The notes: a model not told the origin generated them from the letters alone. A DNA stretch of 64,000 nucleotides from CAYSPG01 sp964432885 (GCA_964432885.1 CAYSPG010000017.1:1-64000), one strand, 5' to 3'; positions 1-9,705 are shown, counted from the first letter of the stretch. Translations and numbers: made by a program.

Positions 1-1
1 T

Positions 2-1030
2 TGGTCATCACCAACAAATCTTGCGGGTATCAACACGGCCGGTGATGAAATGTTTCCTTATATAAACGACAATGGCGGAAATGGAAAACTTTACTTCTCA
101 TCAAATGGACATGCAGGTATGGGAGGTTTAGACATTTTTTCAGCAACTAACGAAAACGGAGTTTGGGGAAATGTTACCAACCTAAAATCACCTATGAACT
201 CATCAGGCGATGATTTTGGTGTATCATTTAACAGCGCTACTACAGGTTATATAACATCAGACCGTGAGGGCGGGCAAGGCAGTGATGATATTTACTCATT
301 CACCATTCCACCTGCAAACTTTGCAGTATATGGTAAGGTTTATGATACAGATACAAAAGAACCTATCTCAGGTGCAACTGTTGAACTTTTTGGAAGCGAT
401 GGAACTCAGCTATCAGTAAAAACACAGGATGCAGGCACTTACCGTTATGAGTTAAAACCAGGTGTTGATTATAAAGTATCCGCATCTTTTACAGGATACC
501 TTACCCAGTTTAAGACATTATCTACAGTTGGTTTAGATGAGTCAAAAGACTTTGAAACCAACTTTGATTTCCCTTTAAAATCTACAGCCAAACCCATTGC
601 ATTGCCCGAAATTTTTTACGATTTGGATAAATCAACCCTTCGTGCCGAATCAAAAACAGCTTTGGACGGATTAATAAAAGTGCTTGATGAAAACCCAACC
701 ATCACCATTAAACTTACCTCGCACACTGACTATCGTGCTGATGATGCTTACAACTTAAACCTGTCAAATGCCCGTGCCAAATCGGTAATGGATTATTTAG
801 TTAAAAATGGTGTGGATGCAGCCCGCTTATCTTCAGAAGGACGTGGCGAAAAAGATGCCAAAGAAGTGGAAAACAACGAAGAGTATCCACCGTTTAAGTC
901 AGGCGATAAACTTACCGAAGCTTTTATTAACGGATTACCAAATGATGAGCTAAAAGAAAAAGCACACCAATACAACCGTAGAACCGAGTTTCAGGTACTT
1001 AGCACAGATTATGTTCCAAAGAAAAAATAA
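2..1030 (+). CDS. OmpA-family outer-membrane/periplasmic protein, PorE-like (5' end outside window)
   Basis: The frame is open from base 2, so the gene begins upstream and only about 342 C-terminal residues are visible. They hold PD40/WD40-like propeller blades (FSSNGHAGMGGLDIF and TSDREGGQGSDDIYSF), a carboxypeptidase-regulatory-like beta-sandwich (starting YGKVYDTDTKEPISGATV) and a C-terminal OmpA peptidoglycan-binding domain (FYDLDKSTLR, then SHTDYR, then NLSNARAKSVMDYL). This order matches PorE, which anchors the T9SS to peptidoglycan; its N-terminal TPR would lie outside the window. Many Bacteroidota carry several paralogues with this layout, so PorE itself is only a candidate. The OmpA domain has an insertion of about 35 residues before its last strand. 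A strong terminator follows. Confidence 0.85.
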   Translation, partial: WSSPTNLAGINTAGDEMFPYINDNGGNGKLYFSSNGHAGMGGLDIFSATNENGVWGNVTNLKSPMNSSGDDFGVSFNSATTGYITSDREGGQGSDDIYSFTIPPANFAVYGKVYDTDTKEPISGATVELFGSDGTQLSVKTQDAGTYRYELKPGVDYKVSASFTGYLTQFKTLSTVGLDESKDFETNFDFPLKSTAKPIALPEIFYDLDKSTLRAESKTALDGLIKVLDENPTITIKLTSHTDYRADDAYNLNLSNARAKSVMDYLVKNGVDAARLSSEGRGEKDAKEVENNEEYPPFKSGDKLTEAFINGLPNDELKEKAHQYNRRTEFQVLSTDYVPKKK

Positions 1031-1048
1031 AAAATAAATCTCTTACCT

Positions 1049-1079
1049 AAAAAAGCACCCGCACAACGGGTGCTTTTTT
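1049..1079 (+). terminator. Rho-independent terminator after the porE-like gene
   Basis: An A-rich 12-13 bp stem (AAAAGCACCCG / CGGGTGCTTTT) closes a 5-nt loop (CACAA) and runs into T6. It starts 18 bp after the stop codon. The A-tract/T-tract symmetry means it could also work on the minus strand. Confidence 0.9.
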
Positions 1080-1086
1080 AGTTTTG

Positions 1087-1130
1087 CGGAGGCCTCACCC
1101 CAACCCCTCTCCAAAAAGAGAGGGGCAGCG
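1087..1130. repeat. REP-like palindromic intergenic repeat
   Basis: The sequence CCTCACCCCAACCCCTCTCC is followed by a short A-rich loop and GAGAGGGG, giving an 8-bp GC-rich stem (1104-1111 with 1118-1125) in an otherwise AT-rich spacer. The composition contrast and the CCTCACCCC...CCTCTCC...GGAGAGGGG pattern resemble dispersed repeats common in Bacteroidota intergenic DNA. A related copy lies inside the asparagine synthase gene at 46034-46069. Confidence 0.65.
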
Positions 1131-1180
1131 CCCTGATAAATCAAAAAAAATAAATTAAACGGGAATAAGGAAAAAAGAAA

Positions 1181-2368
1181 ATGAGTGGTTCCGATAAATA
1201 TAATCTACGTGGCGTGTCTGCCGATAAAGAAGACGTACACGCAGCTATAAAAAATACCAACAAGGGAATTTTTCCAAAAGCCTTTTGCAAAATAGTACCC
1301 GATTTTTTTAATAATGATGATGACTACTGTGTGGTAATGCATGCCGATGGAGCTGGCACCAAGTCATCATTAGCGTATGCTTATTGGAAAGAAACGGGTG
1401 ACACATTAGTTTGGAAAGGAATTGCGCAAGATGCACTTGTAATGAATATTGATGATTTGCTTTGTGTAGGCGCTACCGAAAACATTTTATTAAGCAGTAC
1501 CATTGGTCGCAATAAAAATTTAATTACGGCTGAAGTTGTTGCTGCAATAATAAACGGCACCGAAGAATTGGTAAAAGAATTAGGTGTACACGGAATAACC
1601 ATACACACAACCGGTGGCGAAACAGCCGATGTAGGCGATTTGGTAAGAACAGTTATAGTTGATTCAACTGTAGCATGCCGATTAAAACGTAGTGATGTTA
1701 TAAACAACGCCAATATAAAAACAGGCAATGTTATAGTAGGGCTTGCCTCCTATGGTAAAACCACCTATGAAAAAGAATTTAATTCAGGCATTGGCAGCAA
1801 CGGACTTACATCAGCACGCCATGATATGTTTAACAAAGCTGTTGCTAATAAATACCCTGAAACATTTGATATAACCCTAAACAGTGATGTAGCTTATGTT
1901 GGCAATTATTTTCTAACCGATAAAATTAAATTTGATTTTGACGGCAGGCAAATTGAAATGGATGCAGCCAAAGCAGTACTTTCCCCAACACGTACCTATG
2001 CGCCTGTGATAAAAAAAATTTTTGAAAAACACCGCAGCCAAATTCATGGAATGGTGCATTGCAGTGGCGGAGGTCAAACTAAAGTAATGCACTTTGTTGA
2101 AAACCTGCATGTGATAAAAGACAATTTATTTAAAACACCACAGCTTTTTAAAATAATACAACAAGCCGCAAAAACCGAATGGAAAGAAATGTACAAAGTT
2201 TTTAACATGGGCCATCGGATGGAAATATATTGCGAGCAAAACATTGCACAAAGTATTATTGATATTTCAGCTTCTTTTAACATAGATGCGCAAATTGTAG
2301 GGCGTGTTGAAAATGCTGACTGCAAAAAACTTACACTGAAAACCGAAAACGGAGTGTTTGAATATTAA
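1181..2368 (+). CDS. purM: Phosphoribosylformylglycinamidine cyclo-ligase (AIR synthase)
   Basis: Catalyses the ATP-dependent ring closure of FGAM to 5-aminoimidazole ribonucleotide, the fifth step of de novo purine synthesis, in the cytoplasm. The N-terminal AIR-synthase domain has the ADGAGTKSS phosphate-binding loop (about 55-63) and MNIDDLLCVGA (about 88-98); the C-terminal half has the glycine-rich CSGGGQTK loop. At 395 aa it is longer than the 345-aa E. coli enzyme, with extra residues in the C-terminal half, as is usual for Bacteroidota PurM. The ATG start has an A-rich upstream region and no clear Shine-Dalgarno. It stands alone between a terminator and the adhesin gene, so it is probably monocistronic. 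Confidence 0.93.
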   Translation: MSGSDKYNLRGVSADKEDVHAAIKNTNKGIFPKAFCKIVPDFFNNDDDYCVVMHADGAGTKSSLAYAYWKETGDTLVWKGIAQDALVMNIDDLLCVGATENILLSSTIGRNKNLITAEVVAAIINGTEELVKELGVHGITIHTTGGETADVGDLVRTVIVDSTVACRLKRSDVINNANIKTGNVIVGLASYGKTTYEKEFNSGIGSNGLTSARHDMFNKAVANKYPETFDITLNSDVAYVGNYFLTDKIKFDFDGRQIEMDAAKAVLSPTRTYAPVIKKIFEKHRSQIHGMVHCSGGGQTKVMHFVENLHVIKDNLFKTPQLFKIIQQAAKTEWKEMYKVFNMGHRMEIYCEQNIAQSIIDISASFNIDAQIVGRVENADCKKLTLKTENGVFEY

Positions 2369-2418
2369 ATCTTTTTTAACCTTGGGCGTAAGCAGGGTAT
2401 TACAATTCTTATTACACT

Positions 2419-2426
2419 TAATTTTG
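2419..2426 (+). promoter_or_regulatory. Candidate Bacteroidota -7 box for the adhesin gene
   Basis: TAATTTTG matches the TAnnTTTG -7 consensus 28 bp before the ATG at 2455. No TTG -33 element is visible at the expected spacing, so this rests on the -7 box alone. Confidence 0.4.
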
Positions 2427-2454
2427 CCATATTTGTAACTCATACCAACTATCA

Positions 2455-5322
2455 ATGAAAAAATTAATTACCCTTATTTTATTTTTTATTTTAGTATTAT
2501 CTATACAAACATTTTCGCAAAACTGCTTTGAAATAAACAGCATACTTGTTGATGCCTGCGGCAACCCTGAAGGCGAAAACGAGATGGTTCGCATTACCAT
2601 TGGACCTGCAAGTTTGCAGGTATCCAACCTTACAGTAACTTGGGCCAACACAGCCAATAATTATTTAGGAATATGTCAAAATGCCAACACTGCCGTTACA
2701 GTAGCACAACTTAATGCTACCATACAAGCCTGCGGATACATCTTAGAACCAACAGGTGGAATATTGCCTGCCAACAGTACTGTGCTGCTGGCTACCAGCC
2801 AAAACATGAATCCGACATTTAACTCCTTTGCCAACCTTGCCGATACCATTTATATGATTTTTCAATGTCCGGGAAATACAGCGGGGCATTTTAAAAATTA
2901 CGGAAGTCCCACACCCCGTACACTTTATGTCAATTTTGGTGCTACCTGTGCTGATACCGTATCTTACATTCCTGATTCACTTATAGACCAAAGCGGAAAT
3001 CACACTGCTGCCGATGGTGCTACTGTTGATTTTGATAATGCCGGCAATGCTACTTATACAAATCCAGGTTGCCAGGCGCCCATAGTACCGCTTGGAGCAA
3101 CATTGGTGGCAAGTGACACCATAATCTGTTTAAACGATACCGTTGTACTTACTGCATCAAACCTTACAGGAAATTACCAAAGCTATCAATGGACATCCGC
3201 AGCAGGAGTTATTTCTACACCAACCGCTCTATCCACAAACTTTTATAACCTGCCTTTGGGATTAAACTTTGCTGTTTTTGAAATCACCGGCACATGTGGT
3301 AATGTTGTGTACGATACCATTTACATAAATGTACTATCAGGAACACCCGTTACAATTTCAGCAAGTGGCCCCACCACTTTTTGCATTGGCGATTCGGTAA
3401 CTCTTACTGCTGCGGGTGGAGGTTCATATAGTTGGTCAACAGGAGCATCTACTGCATCAATTACTGTTTCATCATCGGGTATATACACTGTTACTGCAAC
3501 AGGCTCGTGCGGAAACTCAACCGCATCACAATTGGTGATTGCAAGTACAGGGCCTTTTGTTACTATTACTACCAGCGGACCTACTGCCTTATGTGCAGGC
3601 GATTCGGTAACACTTAATGCCTTAGGCGGAAATACTTACACATGGTCAACCGGTGCAACTACTCCTTCTATTACAGTAAGTACTGCCGGCACATACACTG
3701 TTACTTCTACAAATAGTTGCGGAACCGATTCGGCACAGGTTATTGTTACACTTACAACCACACCTGCCGTAAACATTACTGCAAGCGGGCCTGTGGTTTT
3801 TTGTCAAGGCGACTCAGTAATTTTAACGGCTAATGGCAGTGGTACATTTTTATGGTCAACAGGTGCAACCACAAATTCTATTGTAGTTACATCAACAGGA
3901 AATTATGTGGTTACACTTACTAATTCATGTGGCACGGCCACATCCTCGCAGCAGGTAACTGTAAATCCTGCTTCAACAATAAACATCAGCGCAAGCGGCC
4001 CTACCACGTTTTGCCAGGGGCAATCGGTAACACTTACCGCAAGTGGAGGCACAGCTTACAATTGGTCAACCGGTGCTACTACACCTTCAATTACAGTTAT
4101 AGCTACAGGAGTTTATGCCGTTACCGCATCCACATCGTGTGGGCAGCAAACAGCAACTCAAAGTGTAACTGTATTAAGTCCTCCTGTTGCTTCTATTTCC
4201 GGAACACTTTCCTTTTGTCAGGGCAGTTCAACAGTACTTACTGCATCAGGCAGCGGAACATTTTTATGGTCAACAGGCGCAACTACTGCATCTATATCTG
4301 TAAATACAGCAAGCACATTTACGGTAACAGTTACTAACCAATGCGGAACAAGTACAGCTACAACAACCACAACAGTAAGTCCATTACCAACTGCTACACT
4401 CTCTGCAAGCGGCCCAACAACTTTTTGCCAGGGAGGCTCGGTAACGTTTACGGCAAGCGGTGCATCATCTTATATGTGGTCAACTGGTGCAACATCAACT
4501 TCAATTACAGTTTCTCAAACAGGAAACTATACAGTTACAGCAACCAACACATGCGGCAGCAGCACAGCCACGCAAAGCGTTACCGTTAATCAATTACCTA
4601 ATGGACAAATTACAATTGCTAATGGGGGATTAATTTGCCCGGGAAGCGCCCTTACTTTATCTGTTAACACAACAGGAAGTATTTTGTGGTCAACCGGAGC
4701 TACAAGTTCTTCCATCAATGTTTCAACGGCTGGTGTTTTTAGTGTTACTGTAACAAATGTTTGCGGTGCCGACTCCGATGTTGTAACTACCACACTAAGC
4801 AATATTGATGTAGAATTTACACCAAGTGTTGTATCGGGTGTTGCACCACTTTTAGTATCGTTTACCAATCAAAGTACAAATGCTGCCACGTATAATTGGA
4901 ATTTTGGCGATGGCGGTACTGCTAACTCCACTAACCCATCGCACACATTTACCAGTGGTGGCACATACTGGGTTGTGCTTGAAGGCACAAAAGAGGGAAT
5001 TTGTTTTGATTACGATTCGGTTTTAATTGAAGTGATTGAAATTGTGAATTACACTATTCCTAATGTATTTACACCTAACAACGATGGTATAAATGAAAGT
5101 TTTAGTTTTAGTGGTACCGGAATACGAAATTTTGAAATTACTATTTACAATCGATGGGGAAATGTTGTTAACCAATATACATCAACGGGTAACCCATTTT
5201 GGACAGGCAGTACTTCAAAAGGAAAAGAGTGCAATGCGGGCACGTATTATTTTGTTGCAGAAGTGGAGTTGATAAACGGAGAAAAGAGAAAGCATCATGG
5301 AACAATTGAACTGATAAAATAA
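2455..5322 (+). CDS. T9SS-exported multidomain surface protein: Ig-like repeats, PKD domain, type B sorting domain
   Basis: A predicted secreted or surface adhesin-like protein of 955 aa. A Sec signal peptide (about 1-22, ending FSQ) precedes a lamin-tail-like N-terminal region (about 23-200), a degenerate Ig-like module, seven closely similar Ig-like modules of about 70 aa (about 297-782; each with FC.G.SVTLTA, WSTGATT.SITV and NSCGT), a PKD domain (NWNFGDG, about 783-860) and a gliding-motility C-terminal domain (from NVFTPNNDGINE, about 868-955). That last domain is the type B T9SS signal, so export through SprA, encoded in this same window, is expected. Paired cysteines in each module probably form disulfides. 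Ligand and enzymatic activity, if any, are unknown. Confidence 0.9.
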   Translation: MKKLITLILFFILVLSIQTFSQNCFEINSILVDACGNPEGENEMVRITIGPASLQVSNLTVTWANTANNYLGICQNANTAVTVAQLNATIQACGYILEPTGGILPANSTVLLATSQNMNPTFNSFANLADTIYMIFQCPGNTAGHFKNYGSPTPRTLYVNFGATCADTVSYIPDSLIDQSGNHTAADGATVDFDNAGNATYTNPGCQAPIVPLGATLVASDTIICLNDTVVLTASNLTGNYQSYQWTSAAGVISTPTALSTNFYNLPLGLNFAVFEITGTCGNVVYDTIYINVLSGTPVTISASGPTTFCIGDSVTLTAAGGGSYSWSTGASTASITVSSSGIYTVTATGSCGNSTASQLVIASTGPFVTITTSGPTALCAGDSVTLNALGGNTYTWSTGATTPSITVSTAGTYTVTSTNSCGTDSAQVIVTLTTTPAVNITASGPVVFCQGDSVILTANGSGTFLWSTGATTNSIVVTSTGNYVVTLTNSCGTATSSQQVTVNPASTINISASGPTTFCQGQSVTLTASGGTAYNWSTGATTPSITVIATGVYAVTASTSCGQQTATQSVTVLSPPVASISGTLSFCQGSSTVLTASGSGTFLWSTGATTASISVNTASTFTVTVTNQCGTSTATTTTTVSPLPTATLSASGPTTFCQGGSVTFTASGASSYMWSTGATSTSITVSQTGNYTVTATNTCGSSTATQSVTVNQLPNGQITIANGGLICPGSALTLSVNTTGSILWSTGATSSSINVSTAGVFSVTVTNVCGADSDVVTTTLSNIDVEFTPSVVSGVAPLLVSFTNQSTNAATYNWNFGDGGTANSTNPSHTFTSGGTYWVVLEGTKEGICFDYDSVLIEVIEIVNYTIPNVFTPNNDGINESFSFSGTGIRNFEITIYNRWGNVVNQYTSTGNPFWTGSTSKGKECNAGTYYFVAEVELINGEKRKHHGTIELIK
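3346..4800 (+). repeat. Seven tandem ~208-bp repeats encoding Ig-like modules
   Basis: Recurring DNA words such as tggtcaac(a/c)gg(t/c)gcaac mark each unit, and units differ mainly at third codon positions and in loops. Unit 5 is slightly shorter. Such an array can expand or contract by recombination and can also collapse in short-read assemblies. Confidence 0.85.
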
Positions 5323-5346
5323 AATTCGAGACTTAATTTTATTGCC

Positions 5347-6333
5347 ATGGCTAAAAAAATTACAGTTGGTTATGTCGAAAATTTTCTTGGTGATAACCAC
5401 AAAATAAAGTTACCTGTTTTATCAGCCTCTCAAAAAAAGGATGTTGTAACCTTTGATGGTGGTAACACCAAACTTGATTACATACACTATAGCGTAGTGA
5501 TGTGCAAAAGCCGAAGATTCGCTTATTTTACAGCTGTAAACATTGATGGCAGCCAATGGCAGGACAATCCACGTATTGATGGATGGAAAAACGATACACG
5601 CATAAAAGCCGATGAACAATGGGGATCAAGTCTTTATACAGCAAAAAAAAGCAACTTTGACAAAGGCCACCTGGTAAGGCGGGAAGATCCTGAATGGGGA
5701 GAAAAAAATTTATCGCTTGAAGCAGGAAAAAAAACGTTTTACTTTCCCAACTGCACACCTCAGCACAGCGACCTTAACAAAAAAATATGGGCCGAACTAG
5801 AGGCAGCCATTTTGCACAACGGTGCCGATGAAAACAATTTGAAAGCAACCGTATTTACCGGGCCTGTGCTTACCAAAACCGATGGCACCTTTGTTACAAA
5901 AGTAAAAAGCACGGAGGTTAAAATCCCTAACTTGTTTTGGAAAATTGTGGTGTGGACAAAAAGTAATGGCAAAGCTTACGCTGTTGGCTTTATTATGAGT
6001 CAGGAAAAATTTTTAGTTCGCGATGGTATTATTTTAAAAAAGGCTACACCTGTTGCAGCCCGATTAGCTGCTGCCGATGAAGATGTATTTGAACACATCA
6101 AATTTAAAGACGGTAAAACGTATCAGGTAAAAATTGAAGAAATCGAAAATCTTACCGGCCTTAAATTTAAGTGGAATGTAGTAAAACCTTATAAAAAAGC
6201 TACTCCTAACGCAATAAGCGCCACACCTAAAAAGAAACCCAAAGCCAAACCTACCGCCTTAGCCATTCGATTTTCTGCTATTAACAAAATCGAAAACAAA
6301 TTAAAGTTAAAACTTAAGGGCCTGGTTCTTTAA
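5347..6333 (+). CDS. DNA/RNA non-specific endonuclease (beta-beta-alpha-metal NUC family)
   Basis: Predicted sugar-non-specific nuclease that cleaves DNA and RNA. The catalytic motif appears as DKGH (residues 105-108, usually DRGH, with H108 as general base). The metal-binding Asn lies in the second motif, FPNCTPQHSDLNKKIW (N135, N144). The protein has 328 aa, of which about 260 form the nuclease fold; the tail is Lys/Pro-rich (KKKPKAKP) and basic. I see no signal peptide, membrane segment or T9SS domain, which is unusual because most family members are exported. No recognisable inhibitor gene is adjacent. The gene starts 24 bp after the adhesin stop and may be cotranscribed with it. Confidence 0.88.
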   Translation: MAKKITVGYVENFLGDNHKIKLPVLSASQKKDVVTFDGGNTKLDYIHYSVVMCKSRRFAYFTAVNIDGSQWQDNPRIDGWKNDTRIKADEQWGSSLYTAKKSNFDKGHLVRREDPEWGEKNLSLEAGKKTFYFPNCTPQHSDLNKKIWAELEAAILHNGADENNLKATVFTGPVLTKTDGTFVTKVKSTEVKIPNLFWKIVVWTKSNGKAYAVGFIMSQEKFLVRDGIILKKATPVAARLAAADEDVFEHIKFKDGKTYQVKIEEIENLTGLKFKWNVVKPYKKATPNAISATPKKKPKAKPTALAIRFSAINKIENKLKLKLKGLVL

Positions 6334-6357
6334 TACCTCGCTACACAGGCAATTGCT

Positions 6358-6365
6358 TATCTTTG
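6358..6365 (+). promoter_or_regulatory. Candidate -7 promoter box for secA
   Basis: TATCTTTG matches TAnnTTTG 34 bp before the secA ATG, followed by GGCGGCTC, a common downstream context in Bacteroidota promoters. No clear -33 TTG. Confidence 0.5.
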
Positions 6366-6399
6366 GCGGCTCATTAAAAATAATAGTCCCTCAGATAAA

Positions 6400-9300
6400 A
6401 TGTTAGATTTTGTAAACAAAGCCATCGGTAAACTTTTTGGAAGCAAAGCCGAAAAAGATTTAAAAGAACTTTCTCCAATCATTGCATTGGTTAACGATGC
6501 ACATGAACAGATAAAAAATTTGTCGAATGACGAGCTTCGAAACAAAACCGCTGAGTTTAAACAGCGAATTGCCAACTACGTTGAAGATACCGATACGGAA
6601 TTACAACAGCTTGCTGAAGAAGCCGAGTCAAATCCTGAGATGAATGCAACTGAAAAAGAAGCATTATATTCAAAAGTGGATGCGTTAAAAAAAGAGCGCA
6701 AAAAAAAGATTGAAGAAATTCTTACCCAAATACAGCCCGAAGCATTTGCTGTGGTAAAAGAAACAGCAAAACGATTTTCGGAAAATACAGAATGTACTCT
6801 AACTGCAAATGACAATGATAAAAATTTGGTGCTAAAACGTGATGGCATCCGCATTGAAGGCAGCCAGGCTATTTACAGCAACACATGGACCGCTGCAGGA
6901 GGAAAAGTTACCTGGAATATGATTCATTATGATGTGCAATTGATTGGAGGAAGCGTTTTGCATCTGGGAAAAATTTCAGAGATGGCAACAGGTGAAGGTA
7001 AAACGCTGGTTGCAACATTACCTATTTACCTAAATGCATTAGCCGGTTGTGGCGTGCATGTGGTAACTGTAAACGATTATCTGGCAAGGCGCGATGCGGA
7101 ATGGAACGGCCCTATTTTTGAATTTTTAGGTTTAACAGTTGACTGTATTGATAAGCATCAGCCAAACTCGGTCGAAAGGCGCAAAGCATACCTTGCCGAT
7201 ATTACGTACGGCACCAACAATGAATTTGGGTTTGACTACTTGCGTGATAACATGACACGCAATGCGGATGAGATGGTGCAACGCGAACACCATTTTGCAA
7301 TAGTTGACGAGGTAGATAGTGTACTGATTGACGATGCACGTACTCCGTTAATTATTTCAGGACCCACACCTAAAGGAGATATACAGGAATTTTATCAGCT
7401 TAAACCTAAAGTTGAAATACTTGTAAATGCACAACGCAATTACTTAAACACTGCACTTGCCGATGCAAAAAAGAAATTTGCCGAAGGTAAATTAGACGAA
7501 GCCGGCATGCCACTTTTTAGAGCGCATCGGGGATTACCAAAAAACAAAGCACTTACAAAGTTTTTGAGCGAACAGGGAGTAAGAGCATTGCTTCAGAAAA
7601 CAGAAAACTATCACTTGCAGGATCAGCAGCGCGAAATGCACAAGGCCGATGCTGAATTACTTTTTGTAATTGACGAAAAAAATAACACTGTTGAACTTAC
7701 CGAAAAAGGCATTGAGCTTATAACGGCAAACATTGACGACAAACAATTTTTTGTTATGCCTGATGTGGGTAGCGTAATTGCCGAAATAGAAAAAGCCGGT
7801 GGCACCACTGAAGAAAAGCTCGAACGCAAAGAAACCCTTATGCGCGACTTTGCTGTAAAGTCTGAACGAATACATACCATAAACCAATTATTAAAAGCCT
7901 ATACACTTTTTGAAAAAGATGTGGAATACATTATTGCTGACGGCAAAATAAAAATTGTTGACGAGCAAACCGGTCGTGTGCTTGAGGGCAGGCGTTACTC
8001 AGATGGATTGCACCAGGCCATTGAGGCAAAAGAAAGTGTAAAGGTAGAAGCAGCAACACAAACGTACGCTACAGTTACGCTTCAAAACTATTTCAGAATG
8101 TACCATAAACTTGCCGGTATGACGGGTACAGCCGAAACCGAAGCAGGTGAGTTTTGGCAGATATACAAATTGGATGTAGTGGTAATTCCTACCAACAAAA
8201 AAATAATACGTGACGACCGTGAAGATTTGGTTTACAAAACCAAACGTGAAAAATACAATGCAGTAATTGAAGATATTGATAAGCTTACCAAAGCGGGGAG
8301 GCCTGTGCTGGTGGGAACCACTTCGGTTGAAATATCTGAATTGCTTAGCCGCATGTTAAAGTTGCGAAACATTAAACATAATGTGTTAAATGCAAAACTT
8401 CATAAAAAAGAAGCTGACATTGTTGCTGAAGCCGGGCTTGCTGGCACGGTAACCATTGCCACCAACATGGCAGGCCGTGGAACAGATATTAAACTTGGCC
8501 CCGGTGTAAAAGATGCAGGCGGGCTTGCTATTATTGGTACCGAGCGGCATGAATCACGCAGGGTTGACCGTCAGTTGCGAGGACGTGCAGGAAGGCAGGG
8601 AGACCCGGGATCATCACAATTTTTTGTATCGCTAGAAGATGATTTAATGCGGCTGTTTGGCAGCGAGCGTATTGCCAAACTTATGGACAGAATGGGAATT
8701 GAAGAGGGTGAAGTGATTCAGCACAGTATGATTTCAAAGTCAATTGAGCGTGCACAAAAGAAAGTGGAAGAAAACAACTTTGGAATGCGTAAACGATTGC
8801 TTGAGTACGATGATGTGATGAATGCTCAACGTGAAGTAGTTTACAAAAAACGCAGACACGCATTGTTTGGCGAGCGGCTTGCACTTGACTTGTTAAACAT
8901 GCAATACGATGTTAGCGAAAGCATTGTAAACAGCTACGATGGAAACCGCGACCATAATGCCTTTACCATGGATTTAATTCGCTACCTAAGTATTGAGTCA
9001 CCTATTGATGAAAAAACTTTTTTACAGGCAAAGGCGGAAGACTTAACTCCCAAAATTTTTGAAACAGCACATGAGCATTACAGGCAAAAGTCAAAACTAA
9101 TTGCCGATAAAGCATTTCCTGTAATCGAAAATATTTTTACCAATCAGGGACACCAGATAGAAAACATTGTGGTACCATTTACTGATGGGCATAAAGGATT
9201 AAATGTAGTTGCCAACTTAAAAAAGGCGCACGAAAGCAAAGGCAAAGAGTTGATTACAGCATTTGAAAAAACGGTTGTGTTGTCGTTTATTGACGATGCA

Positions 9301-9705
9301 TGGACCGAGCATCTGCGCGAAATGGATGACTTGCGACAAAGCGTTCAAAATGCGGTATACGAACAAAAAGACCCGCTGCTTATTTACAAATTCGAATCAT
9401 TTGAATTATTTAAGCAAATGCTCGACAGGGTAAATAAAGATATTATTTCGTTTTTGTTTAAAGGATACATACCACAACAAAACCCCGAAAACGTAAAAGA
9501 AGCACGTCCTCCGCAACGAACTGATATGAGCCGACTTCAAACAAGCCATACAGGTGCTGGAAGTGCACCAACACAGGCTGCAAAGCCGTCAGGCCCTCCC
9601 CCACCCCAAAAGCAGCAACCTGCAAAAGCCGAAGTTAAAGTAGGCCGCAATGACCCTTGCCCTTGCGGTAGCGGAAAAAAATTTAAAAACTGTCATGGCA
9701 CATAA
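6400..9705 (+). CDS. secA: Preprotein translocase ATPase SecA
   Basis: Cytoplasmic/peripheral-membrane motor that drives preproteins through SecYEG, the step before T9SS export for proteins with Sec signals. Visible motifs are Walker A (MATGEGKT, 195-202), Walker B (VDEVDSVLIDDARTP, from about 302), the helicase motif TNMAGRGTDIKL (about 687-698) with QLRGRAGRQGDPG soon after, and the C-terminal zinc-binding SEC-C motif (DPCPCGSG...NCHG) at the very end. At 1101 aa it is about 200 longer than E. coli SecA. The extra length is mostly inserted in the first nucleotide-binding/preprotein region (about 330-470) and in the linker, as is usual in Bacteroidota. A Pro/Gln-rich linker precedes the zinc motif. 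Confidence 0.97.
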   Translation: MLDFVNKAIGKLFGSKAEKDLKELSPIIALVNDAHEQIKNLSNDELRNKTAEFKQRIANYVEDTDTELQQLAEEAESNPEMNATEKEALYSKVDALKKERKKKIEEILTQIQPEAFAVVKETAKRFSENTECTLTANDNDKNLVLKRDGIRIEGSQAIYSNTWTAAGGKVTWNMIHYDVQLIGGSVLHLGKISEMATGEGKTLVATLPIYLNALAGCGVHVVTVNDYLARRDAEWNGPIFEFLGLTVDCIDKHQPNSVERRKAYLADITYGTNNEFGFDYLRDNMTRNADEMVQREHHFAIVDEVDSVLIDDARTPLIISGPTPKGDIQEFYQLKPKVEILVNAQRNYLNTALADAKKKFAEGKLDEAGMPLFRAHRGLPKNKALTKFLSEQGVRALLQKTENYHLQDQQREMHKADAELLFVIDEKNNTVELTEKGIELITANIDDKQFFVMPDVGSVIAEIEKAGGTTEEKLERKETLMRDFAVKSERIHTINQLLKAYTLFEKDVEYIIADGKIKIVDEQTGRVLEGRRYSDGLHQAIEAKESVKVEAATQTYATVTLQNYFRMYHKLAGMTGTAETEAGEFWQIYKLDVVVIPTNKKIIRDDREDLVYKTKREKYNAVIEDIDKLTKAGRPVLVGTTSVEISELLSRMLKLRNIKHNVLNAKLHKKEADIVAEAGLAGTVTIATNMAGRGTDIKLGPGVKDAGGLAIIGTERHESRRVDRQLRGRAGRQGDPGSSQFFVSLEDDLMRLFGSERIAKLMDRMGIEEGEVIQHSMISKSIERAQKKVEENNFGMRKRLLEYDDVMNAQREVVYKKRRHALFGERLALDLLNMQYDVSESIVNSYDGNRDHNAFTMDLIRYLSIESPIDEKTFLQAKAEDLTPKIFETAHEHYRQKSKLIADKAFPVIENIFTNQGHQIENIVVPFTDGHKGLNVVANLKKAHESKGKELITAFEKTVVLSFIDDAWTEHLREMDDLRQSVQNAVYEQKDPLLIYKFESFELFKQMLDRVNKDIISFLFKGYIPQQNPENVKEARPPQRTDMSRLQTSHTGAGSAPTQAAKPSGPPPPQKQQPAKAEVKVGRNDPCPCGSGKKFKNCHGT

